Positions 1-4,622 of a stretch of 8,145 nt of DNA are shown piece after piece. The stretch is taken from the NCBI GenBank assembly GCA_012510865.1, contig JAAZHF010000051.1, positions 1-8,145 of the forward strand. Direction: 5' to 3'. Made by a program: the position numbers and the translations under genes. Position 1 is the stretch's first letter. Every line of letters starts with the position of its first letter. The notes beneath the pieces are model-generated. The model was not told the DNA's origin. It worked only from the letters and a program-made list of their open reading frames with translations, and searched no databases. This DNA comes from Gammaproteobacteria bacterium (lineage in GTDB: Bacteria; Pseudomonadota; Gammaproteobacteria; Xanthomonadales; Xanthomonadaceae).

Positions 1-390
1 CCAGCCGGGGTGGTCGGCGGCCTGGGCGATCCAGTCGCGGACCCCGGGGTCCCTGGCCTCCTCCAGCGAGCGGATCTTGACGTAGCGCGAACCCTCGCCC
101 TGCGGCGGCGGCGGATCGAACTTCGCGCCGGCGAAGAACACCAGGTTGACCGAGACGTCGTAGGCCACCATCTCGATGATCCAGCCGCGTCCGGGGAGCC
201 CGTAGTACGCCTTCTTCCACTTCACCGCGTACTGCAGGCCGGGAACGGTCCTGCGGACGAGCGCGTCCAGGTGGGCCACGATCGGCTGCAGCCCGGGCAT
301 CGTGCCCTCGAGCCAGTCCGCGATCGCCGCGTGCCCGTCTGCGGGTTCGGGCGGCTTGCGCTTCGACGTGCGTGCGGGGGCCTTCGCCAT
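1..390 (-). CDS. DUF1801 domain protein (partial, C-terminus outside window)
   Basis: The first 130 residues of a protein of the DUF1801 (YdhG-like) family are visible; the reading frame leaves the window at base 1 without a stop. After a basic, probably disordered tail of about 17 residues (several Lys, Arg and Pro), the domain covers roughly residues 20-128. It contains the family-typical stretch VPGLQYAVKWKKAYYG followed by a WIIEM strand and a VNLVFFAG strand. The alternating hydrophobic strands and the Lys-rich central segment fit the small alpha/beta fold of this family, whose biochemical role is not established. The start ATG (complement of 388-390) has a good ribosome binding site, GGGAGG at 401-396, five bases upstream. 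There is no signal peptide, so it is probably cytosolic. It is transcribed divergently from the lipoate ligase pair. The family call is by pattern memory; function is unknown. Confidence 0.8.
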   Translation of the reverse strand, partial: MAKAPARTSKRKPPEPADGHAAIADWLEGTMPGLQPIVAHLDALVRRTVPGLQYAVKWKKAYYGLPGRGWIIEMVAYDVSVNLVFFAGAKFDPPPPQGEGSRYVKIRSLEEARDPGVRDWIAQAADHPGW

Positions 391-419
391 GGCTGCCTCC
401 CTCGGTGGATGCGCGCCCG

Positions 420-425
420 ATGATA
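420..425 (-). promoter_or_regulatory. -10 element for the DUF1801 gene
   Basis: On the minus strand the hexamer TATCAT (425 to 420) differs from TATAAT at one position and would start transcription near 413. That gives a leader of about 22 bases containing the GGGAGG ribosome binding site. I find no convincing -35 hexamer 16-18 bases upstream, so this is a -10-only call. Confidence 0.45.
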
Positions 426-498
426 GCGCCGCGGCGTGCAGCGCCCGTCTGCGTCCGGGCCGGCACCGCGCACGGCGTTCCGTCCGTCGCCGCCATGC

Positions 499-534
499 CT
501 GACGCTCACGCGCGGGCGCGCTATCCTGCGCGGA
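499..534 (+). promoter_or_regulatory. Promoter of the lipoate ligase operon, probably leaderless
   Basis: CTGACG (499-504, four of six matches to TTGACA) is followed after exactly 17 bases by TATCCT (522-527). The A of the ATG at 534 is the seventh base after the -10 box, where transcription normally begins. No Shine-Dalgarno sequence lies between the -10 box and the start codon. The simplest reading is a transcript starting at or next to the start codon. Box geometry is seen in the sequence; leaderless initiation is inferred. Confidence 0.55.
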
Positions 535-863
535 TGGACGACAGCGGCCGCCGCGGGCACGGCGAATACAAGGTCCCCGGCGGCAAGCTGGTGGTGGTGG
601 ACCTGTCGGTGGCCGATGGCCACGCGGAGCGGGTGCAGGTCAGCGGCGACTTCTTCCTCGAGCCCGACACCGCGCTCGACGCCCTCCGCCAGGCGCTCGT
701 GGGCCTGCCGGCCGCTGCGGGGGAGGACGCGATCACGGCCGCGGTGGCGGCGGCCCTCGACGAGGGGACGCAGCTCTACGGGATCACGCCCGGGGGCGTC
801 GCCCGCGCGATGCGGCGGGCGCTGGACGACGCGGCCGCCGCCGGCGGGGGCGATCGCCCGTGA
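534..863 (+). CDS. lplB: Lipoate-protein ligase accessory (C-terminal domain) protein, LplB-like
   Basis: This 109-residue protein matches the C-terminal domain of lipoate-protein ligase A as a stand-alone polypeptide. The signature is EYKVPGGKLVVVDL (residues 11-24), then a beta-hairpin leading to VSGDFFLEPDTALDAL (36-51), then helices ending in GITPGGVARAMRRAL near the C-terminus. In single-chain LplA enzymes this domain follows the catalytic domain and is needed to activate lipoate to lipoyl-AMP. In Thermoplasma acidophilum it is a separate protein, LplB, required together with LplA. Here it precedes the catalytic gene and overlaps it by four bases (GTGA), so coupled, equimolar synthesis is likely. 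An in-frame ATG at 495 would add 13 residues, but it would lie upstream of the -10 box and has no ribosome binding site, so 534 is preferred. The symbol follows the archaeal gene. Confidence 0.8.
   Translation: MDDSGRRGHGEYKVPGGKLVVVDLSVADGHAERVQVSGDFFLEPDTALDALRQALVGLPAAAGEDAITAAVAAALDEGTQLYGITPGGVARAMRRALDDAAAAGGGDRP
848..859. repeat. 12-bp perfect palindrome abutting the lplA start
   Basis: GGGCGATCGCCC is a perfect palindrome whose last base touches the GTG start codon of the catalytic ligase gene. It occupies the place where a ribosome binding site would be; the G-rich run at 845-850 is the only Shine-Dalgarno-like material. It may be only a codon-driven coincidence, or it may make re-initiation depend on ribosomes finishing the upstream gene. 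Confidence 0.35.
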
Positions 864-1639
864 GCCGCAGCGACTGGGGCGACCACGCCTGGCACCTGGT
901 CCACGACGTGCCGCAGGCACCCGCGCTGCACATGGCGCTGGACGACGTGATGCTGGACGAGGTGGCCGCGGGCCGGCGCCCGCCCACGCTGCGCGTGTGG
1001 GAATGGGCCGGGCCGGCGGTGGTGATGGGCCGCTTCCAGTCGCTGCGCAACGAAGTGGACATGGACGCCGCGCGCCGCCACGGCATCGAGGTCGTGCGCA
1101 GGATCAGCGGCGGCGGCGCGATGTTCATCGAGCCCGGCAACACCATCACCTATTCGATCGTGGCGCCGCTCTCGCTGGTCGAGGGCATGTCCTTCGAAGA
1201 GGCCTATGCGCACATGGACCAGTGGGTGATCGAGGCGCTGGCCGGCCTCGGCATCGAGGCCTGGTACCAGCCGCTGAACGACATCACCTCCGCCGCCGGC
1301 AAGATCGCCGGCGCGGCGCAGACGAAGCGACGGGGCGCCGTGCTGCACCACGTCACCATGGCCTACGACATCGACGCCGCGAAGATGCTGGACGTGCTGC
1401 GCATCGGGCGCGAGAAGCTGTCCGACAAGGGCACGACGAGCGCCGGCAAGCGCGTGGATCCGCTGCGCAGCCAGACCGGGCTGCCCCGCGCCGACGTGAT
1501 CGCGCACATGGTCGAGACCTTCGGCCGCCGCCACGGCGGGCTCGTCCGCGACGTGCTGCATCCCGACGAACTCGGACGCGCCACGGCGCTTGCGCGCGAC
1601 CGCTTCGCGACCGCGGAGTGGACCGCGCTGCTGCCCTGA
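860..1639 (+). CDS. lplA: Lipoate-protein ligase A, catalytic protein (bipartite type)
   Basis: This 259-residue protein carries the biotin/lipoate ligase catalytic fold. It activates lipoate (or octanoate) with ATP and transfers it to the lysine of lipoyl domains of 2-oxoacid dehydrogenases or GcvH in the cytosol. Visible motifs are the nucleotide/lipoyl loop RRISGGGAMF (residues 80-89), the following EPGNTITYSI strand, and the catalytic lysine motif AGKIAGAAQ with Lys148, then LHH at 162-164. The chain ends soon after the catalytic domain and lacks the roughly 90-residue C-terminal domain of one-chain LplA. That missing part is encoded immediately upstream. The start is GTG at 860, inside the stop of the upstream gene (GTGA overlap), which implies translational coupling. 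The motif wording (RRISGGGAMFIEPGNT) resembles archaeal and actinobacterial bipartite ligases more than E. coli LplA; this is by memory, not alignment. Confidence 0.85.
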   Translation: MSRSDWGDHAWHLVHDVPQAPALHMALDDVMLDEVAAGRRPPTLRVWEWAGPAVVMGRFQSLRNEVDMDAARRHGIEVVRRISGGGAMFIEPGNTITYSIVAPLSLVEGMSFEEAYAHMDQWVIEALAGLGIEAWYQPLNDITSAAGKIAGAAQTKRRGAVLHHVTMAYDIDAAKMLDVLRIGREKLSDKGTTSAGKRVDPLRSQTGLPRADVIAHMVETFGRRHGGLVRDVLHPDELGRATALARDRFATAEWTALLP

Positions 1640-1663
1640 GCGATCGCGCGGAGCGTCGGCCGG

Positions 1664-1692
1664 CACTGACGGACTGACTGAAAGCGTCACTG
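1664..1692. repeat. Imperfect inverted repeat after lplA
   Basis: CACTGACG (1664-1671) and CGTCACTG (1685-1692) are inverted copies with one mismatch, separated by 13 bases. It lies 25 bases past the lplA stop. There is no T-run after it, so it is a weak terminator candidate or an operator-like element for the downstream gene. Confidence 0.25.
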
Positions 1693-1727
1693 CATTGCCG
1701 ATGTGCGTCCGATGCACGTGATCGATC

Positions 1728-1766
1728 GCACGCATGATGCGGTGCAGCGCGTGGCACGCATGTTGC
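1728..1766. repeat. Tandem 13-bp direct repeat upstream of the outer-membrane protein gene
   Basis: GCACGCATGATGC (1728-1740) and GCACGCATGTTGC (1754-1766) agree at 12 of 13 positions and start 26 bases apart, about two and a half helical turns. They sit 73-111 bases upstream of the start codon at 1839. Paired direct repeats in this position can be activator binding sites. No clear -35/-10 pair is visible around them, so regulation is only inferred. Confidence 0.35.
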
Positions 1767-1777
1767 TTCCCCGGTCG

Positions 1778-1802
1778 GGCGCCACCACGGATGCGTGGCG
1801 CC
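1778..1802 (+). promoter_or_regulatory. Stem-loop in the probable leader of the outer-membrane protein gene
   Basis: GGCGCCAC (1778-1785) and GTGGCGCC (1795-1802) form a perfect 8-bp stem with a 9-base loop. It ends 25 bases before the ribosome binding site AGGGGA (1828-1833). A 5'-leader stem of this kind may stabilise an abundant outer-membrane protein mRNA or tune its translation; no ligand-binding riboswitch class is recognisable. Confidence 0.35.
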
Positions 1803-1838
1803 GCTCGACGAGAGCGAACACATAACCAGGGGAAATAC

Positions 1839-2543
1839 ATGCAGAAGTCCACTTCCGCCGCCGCGATGGCCGCGGTGTTCGCAGTCATGGCATCGGCGGG
1901 CGCATACGCCCAGACCAAGCCCGTCACGCCGCCGCCGCGGCAGGAGCTCGATCCGGCCAAGCGCATTCCTGAAGCCGCCGATCCGCAGCAGCAGTCCAGC
2001 GCGAGCTACGGGCAGCAGGAGGCTCCCGCCTACGCCCGGCCTGCGCCGGCGACCCGCGAGGAGGAGGGCCGCGGCGGCTTCTTCGTCGGCGTGCAGGGCG
2101 GCAAGGGCGAAGTGTGGGACGGCGTCCGGCAGACCGCGCGCTCGGTCAACGCCGGGTACCGCTGGCAGGCGGGCGCGGTCACGCTTGTCGGCATCGAGGT
2201 GGCGGGCGGAAAGCTTGGCAGCACCACCGAGGATGGCTGGCACTTCTCCGCGGTCGACTACGGCAGCATCGGTGCCAACGCCCGCTTCAATTTCGGCAGC
2301 GGCAGCCCGGTGTACGGCCTCGTCCGCGGCGGCTACTGGGCGGCCGAGGACGACTTCGGCATGGACGTCGACGGCGGCTACTTCGGCGTCGGCCTGGGCG
2401 TCGACTTCAGCCGCCACTTCAACATGAGCCTGGTGTACACGAACTACGTGTACTTCGATCACTACTACTGGGACGGCGGCGACCTGCATTACAGCATCAG
2501 CCGCGCCGACACCCTGATGCTGGGGGCGGAAGTCCGCTTCTGA
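1839..2543 (+). CDS. Outer-membrane beta-barrel protein
   Basis: This 234-residue precursor begins with a Sec signal peptide (MQKST, then an Ala/Val-rich core) with a likely cleavage site AGAYA|Q after residue 24. Residues 25-76 are a Pro/Gln/Ala-rich, probably disordered stretch. From about 78 to 234, short alternating hydrophobic strands rich in Gly, Tyr and Trp (for example GGFFVGVQGG, GSIGANARFNF, YGLVRGGYWA, GGYFGVGLGVDF, MSLVYTNYVYF) fit a small barrel of about eight strands. The chain ends in MLGAEVRF with a terminal Phe, the usual signal for BAM-assisted insertion. It resembles the generic outer-membrane beta-barrel domain group; I cannot assign a transport or adhesion role. The ATG at 1839 has AGGGGA five bases upstream. 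The gene is probably monocistronic: a hairpin follows the stop closely. Confidence 0.75.
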   Translation: MQKSTSAAAMAAVFAVMASAGAYAQTKPVTPPPRQELDPAKRIPEAADPQQQSSASYGQQEAPAYARPAPATREEEGRGGFFVGVQGGKGEVWDGVRQTARSVNAGYRWQAGAVTLVGIEVAGGKLGSTTEDGWHFSAVDYGSIGANARFNFGSGSPVYGLVRGGYWAAEDDFGMDVDGGYFGVGLGVDFSRHFNMSLVYTNYVYFDHYYWDGGDLHYSISRADTLMLGAEVRF

Positions 2544-2553
2544 TGCACCGGCC

Positions 2554-2580
2554 GGCGGATCCCGCATGCCGGGATCCGCC
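2554..2580 (+). terminator. Perfect 11-bp hairpin after the outer-membrane protein gene
   Basis: GGCGGATCCCG (2554-2564) pairs perfectly with CGGGATCCGCC (2570-2580) across a 5-base loop, beginning ten bases after the TGA. No T-run follows on either strand, so it is not a textbook intrinsic terminator. U-less hairpins at gene ends are common in very GC-rich bacteria and may also protect the 3' end. Confidence 0.5.
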
Positions 2581-2653
2581 GCGCCGCCGCGCGCCGCGCA
2601 CGCGGGTGGAACGCGCCATCGCACGTCGGCCGCGGCCGCCCGATCGCATGCGC

Positions 2654-2659
2654 TAGTCT
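2654..2659 (+). promoter_or_regulatory. -10 element for the LD-carboxypeptidase gene
   Basis: TAGTCT (2654-2659) fits the TANNNT pattern seen before other genes in this window. It predicts a start near 2666 and a 22-base leader that contains the GGGGAG ribosome binding site. The -35 region is pure GC and gives no match. Confidence 0.4.
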
Positions 2660-2687
2660 TTCCCGCAGCTGATTGCCGGGGAGACAC

Positions 2688-3725
2688 ATGGACAGGCGTG
2701 GTTTCATCGCGGGCGCGGCCCTCGCTGGCCTCGCGCCGCTGCTGGGTTCCGGCGCCGCCGTGGCGGCGGCCGGCGGGCGGCTGCTTCCGCGGGCGCTGCA
2801 GCCGGGGGACACCGTGGCCCTGGTCAGCCCCTCGTCGCCGGTCGACGACTCGCTCGACCTCATGCTCGCGGCCGAAGTGCTGGAGGCGCTGGGCTTGCGC
2901 GTGCGCCCGGGCGCGCACTACGGCGACCGGCGCGGGCACCTGGCCGGCGTCGACGCTGCCCGCGCGCACGACCTGAACGCCGCGTTCGCCGACCCGGGGA
3001 TCAGGGCGGTGGTGTGCGTGCGCGGCGGGTCGGGCGCGGCGCGGCTGCTGCCGCTGCTCGACTACGACGTGATCCGCGCCAACCCCAAGGTGCTGCTGGG
3101 CTATTCCGACATCACCGCGCTGCACTGCGCGATCCAGGCCCGGACCGGGCTGGTGACCTTCCACGGTCCCAACGGTTCCGGCAGCTGGAACAGCTTCAAC
3201 GCCGACCAGTTCCGGCGCCTGTTCTTCGGGCGCGAGCTGATGCACTACCGCAACGTCGCCGAAGCCGGGGACGAGCTGGTGCAGCGGCGGAACCGGACCA
3301 TGGCCATCACCGGCGGGCGGGCGCGAGGCGAACTGGTGGGCGGCAACCTGGCCGTTCTCACCGCGCTCGCCGGCTCGCCCTACATGCCGGACTTCGACGG
3401 CAGGATCCTGTTCCTGGAGGACGTGTCCGAGGCGCCGTACCGGGTCGACAGGATGCTGGGCACCCTGAAGCTCATGGGCGCGCTGGACCGCATCGCTGGC
3501 TTCATCTTCGGCGAGTGCACGGACTGCGGCCCGGGCGAGGGCTACGGGTCGCTGACGCTGGAGCAGATCCTCGACGACCACATCCGGCCGCTCGGCATCC
3601 CCGCCTACCGCGGTGCGATGATCGGGCACATCCGCAGGCAGTTCATCGTGCCGGTGGGCGGGCGCGTGGAGATGGACGCCGACGCCGGCGAATTCCGCCT
3701 GCTGGAGCCGGTGCTGCGCGGCTGA
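2688..3725 (+). CDS. LD-carboxypeptidase (peptidase family S66) with Tat signal
   Basis: This 345-residue protein belongs to the LdcA/MccF serine peptidase family. LdcA members cut the terminal D-Ala from murein tetrapeptides. The N-lobe opens with LQPGDTVALVSPSSPV (37-52) and contains VCVRGGSGAARLL (109-121). The nucleophile elbow is GYSDIT with Ser140. The C-lobe supplies Glu244 in FLEDVSE and His314 in MIGHIR, completing the expected Ser-Glu-His triad. The N-terminus MDRRGFIAGAALAG with a hydrophobic run to about residue 28 is a twin-arginine-type signal (RRGF), so a periplasmic location is predicted, unlike the cytosolic E. coli and Pseudomonas LdcA used for recycling. ATG at 2688 has GGGGAG four bases upstream; a TTG at 2673 would place residues before the RR motif and overlaps the ribosome binding site. 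Relation to microcin-immunity MccF cannot be excluded. Confidence 0.85.
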   Translation: MDRRGFIAGAALAGLAPLLGSGAAVAAAGGRLLPRALQPGDTVALVSPSSPVDDSLDLMLAAEVLEALGLRVRPGAHYGDRRGHLAGVDAARAHDLNAAFADPGIRAVVCVRGGSGAARLLPLLDYDVIRANPKVLLGYSDITALHCAIQARTGLVTFHGPNGSGSWNSFNADQFRRLFFGRELMHYRNVAEAGDELVQRRNRTMAITGGRARGELVGGNLAVLTALAGSPYMPDFDGRILFLEDVSEAPYRVDRMLGTLKLMGALDRIAGFIFGECTDCGPGEGYGSLTLEQILDDHIRPLGIPAYRGAMIGHIRRQFIVPVGGRVEMDADAGEFRLLEPVLRG

Positions 3726-3751
3726 GGGCCCGCGGCTTCACCGTCGCCTCA

Positions 3752-3801
3752 CGGACGCGCCATCGGCGCCCCGCGAAGGCGCGCCAGGATGTGCGCGTCC
3801 G
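3752..3801 (+). repeat. Inverted repeat forming a leader structure
   Basis: CGGACGCGC (3752-3760) and GCGCGTCCG (3793-3801) are perfect 9-bp inverted copies. The enclosed 32 bases can form an inner GGCGC/GCGCC stem. The structure ends five bases before the GGAGGAGG ribosome binding site at 3806-3813. It could end transcription from the upstream gene or act as a structured leader; there is no T-run. Confidence 0.35.
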
Positions 3802-3805
3802 CAAC

Positions 3806-3951
3806 GGAGGAGGTGCATCATGGGCATGACCGGAATCCACCGCGCGCGCGACGCGCGCGCACGCTGCCACCCGTGGCTGTGGGGAGGGGCCGCGGCCCTG
3901 CTGTGCCTGCCGGGCGCGGCGATGCTGGCCGGCGCGGCGACCGGTGAATGC
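3806..3951 (+). pseudogene. Truncated small membrane protein ORF with strong ribosome binding site
   Basis: GGAGGAGG (3806-3813), the strongest Shine-Dalgarno in the window, lies six bases before ATG 3820. The encoded start is a basic segment (MGMTGIHRARDARARCH) then a hydrophobic segment, WLWGGAAALLCLPGAAMLAG (19-38), which would span a membrane. After about residue 44 the frame turns into Arg/Pro/Ser/Thr-rich sequence typical of a shadow frame and stays open to 4791, right across the DUF4142 gene. No stop occurs where a small protein should end. The opening reminds me of small membrane proteins in this bacterial group that begin with a basic stretch and a WLWGGxAxLLLLP-like segment, but I cannot confirm it. 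Best reading: a small gene truncated or frameshifted after its first membrane segment. A sequencing frameshift is possible too. Confidence 0.35.
3841..3860. repeat. Alternating CG tract
   Basis: Nineteen of twenty bases are a strict C/G alternation interrupted by a single A at 3851, giving perfect 9-bp inverted arms around that A. Such a tract can form Z-DNA or a tight hairpin. It falls just inside the truncated small ORF, where it encodes alternating Arg and Ala/Asp residues. Confidence 0.4.
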
Positions 3952-3954
3952 GCG

Positions 3955-3978
3955 CCGGGGCGTGGCTTCACGCCCCGG
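3955..3978. terminator. Perfect 10-bp GC hairpin with GCTT loop
   Basis: CCGGGGCGTG (3955-3964) pairs perfectly with CACGCCCCGG (3969-3978) across the four-base loop GCTT. It is among the most stable-looking stems in the window and lies just past the end of the recognisable part of the truncated ORF, 41 bases before the AGGAGG of the DUF4142 gene. No T-run follows on either strand. It may be a terminator of the former small gene or a leader stem of the DUF4142 mRNA. Confidence 0.45.
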
Positions 3979-4031
3979 GCATCCGCCGGCTGGTGTGCTG
4001 TGCGTCCCCCGCACCGTACAGGAGGCTCGAC

Positions 4032-4607
4032 ATGCTGGGCAGGATCATCAAACTCGCCGTCGTCGCCGGCGCCGGCTACGCCGCCTGGAAGGCGTATGCC
4101 GATCGCGGGGCCGGCGGGGACTTCTTCGCGCAGGCGCTGCGCGAGGGCGCGCTGGAAGTGGAGTCCGCGCGCTCGGCGCAGCTGCGCGGCGCGTCGACCG
4201 GAGTGCGTCGCCTGGCGCAGCACATGGAGCACGCGCACGGCACCATCAACAAGCGCCTGTCGGAGGAGGCGGGCACCGAAGTGCCGGTGCCCGACGACGC
4301 GCAGCGCGCCGCCCTGCACGCCATCGAGGCGCACCAGGGCGATGCCTACGACCAGGCCTGGCTGCGCCACGAAGCCGACGCGCACGCGCGCGCCATCCGG
4401 CTCTACGAACGCGCGGCGAAGGGCAAGGGGCCCGGCGCCGACGTGGCTTCCGAGCTCCTTCCCGAGCTGCGGGCGCATGCCGAGGAGATCACGGCCCTGC
4501 GCGAAGGTGCGACCGCGCAGGCGGGCAATGGCAGCGGCGGGGGCGCGACGGACGACCGGCAGGCGCGCCCCGGCAACACGCCCGGGACGACCGGCGCCGA
4601 GGCCTGA
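4032..4607 (+). CDS. DUF4142 domain protein with N-terminal membrane segment
   Basis: A 191-residue protein. Residues 1-23 (MLGRIIKLAVVAGAGYAAWKAY) form a short hydrophobic segment behind two basic residues, with no clear signal peptidase site, suggesting an inner-membrane anchor. Residues 30-156 match the DUF4142 all-helical, ferritin-like pattern: DFFAQALREGALEVESARSA, then LAQHMEHAHGTINKRL, then QGDAYDQAWLRHEADAHARA, then ELLPELRAHAEEITAL. The last 35 residues are Gly/Thr/Asn-rich and probably disordered. Family members are usually exported and often sit among stress or envelope genes; their activity is unknown, and I see no obvious metal-binding set beyond the scattered His residues. The ATG at 4032 has AGGAGG six bases upstream. 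The frame is open upstream to 3948, but that part lacks a ribosome binding site and does not look coding. The gene converges with the M14 peptidase gene. Confidence 0.75.
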   Translation: MLGRIIKLAVVAGAGYAAWKAYADRGAGGDFFAQALREGALEVESARSAQLRGASTGVRRLAQHMEHAHGTINKRLSEEAGTEVPVPDDAQRAALHAIEAHQGDAYDQAWLRHEADAHARAIRLYERAAKGKGPGADVASELLPELRAHAEEITALREGATAQAGNGSGGGATDDRQARPGNTPGTTGAEA

Positions 4608-4622
4608 GGCCGCGACCCGGGT

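Larger units (their letters stand above)
3726..4031. other. 306-base stretch without an intact gene
   Basis: Between the LD-carboxypeptidase stop and the DUF4142 start no complete ORF with coding-like composition is present. It contains a long inverted repeat (3752-3801), an excellent ribosome binding site with the beginning of a small membrane protein ORF (from 3820), a CG-alternating tract (3841-3860) and a perfect GC hairpin (3955-3978). The arrangement looks like the remains of a small gene with its leader. Confidence 0.5.

Noticed and set aside
1294..1308. Inverted GCCGGC arms around the catalytic lysine codon of lplA
   Set aside because: It arises from codons for the conserved AGKIAGA motif in GC-rich usage; protein constraint explains it.
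436..1677. Long plus-strand ORF (413 residues) across the lipoate ligase genes
   Set aside because: Its product is dominated by Arg, Pro, Ala and Thr with no family pattern, and it is a frame shadow of the two well-supported ligase genes.
1763..1791. TTGCTT as the -35 box for the outer-membrane protein gene
   Set aside because: No -10-like hexamer occurs 16-18 bases downstream; the region is the GC stem.
1353..3629. 758-residue minus-strand ORF
   Set aside because: It lies antisense to three recognisable genes. Long antisense frames are expected in DNA this GC-rich, and the translation shows no domain.
3948..4031. Earlier start for the DUF4142 protein
   Set aside because: No ribosome binding site lies upstream of 3948, the added residues pass through the GC hairpin, and AGGAGG sits at ideal distance from 4032.
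4596..4622. Possible bidirectional terminator in the convergent gap
   Set aside because: Only a 5-bp GGCCT/AGGCC repeat is present, with no T-run; too weak to call.
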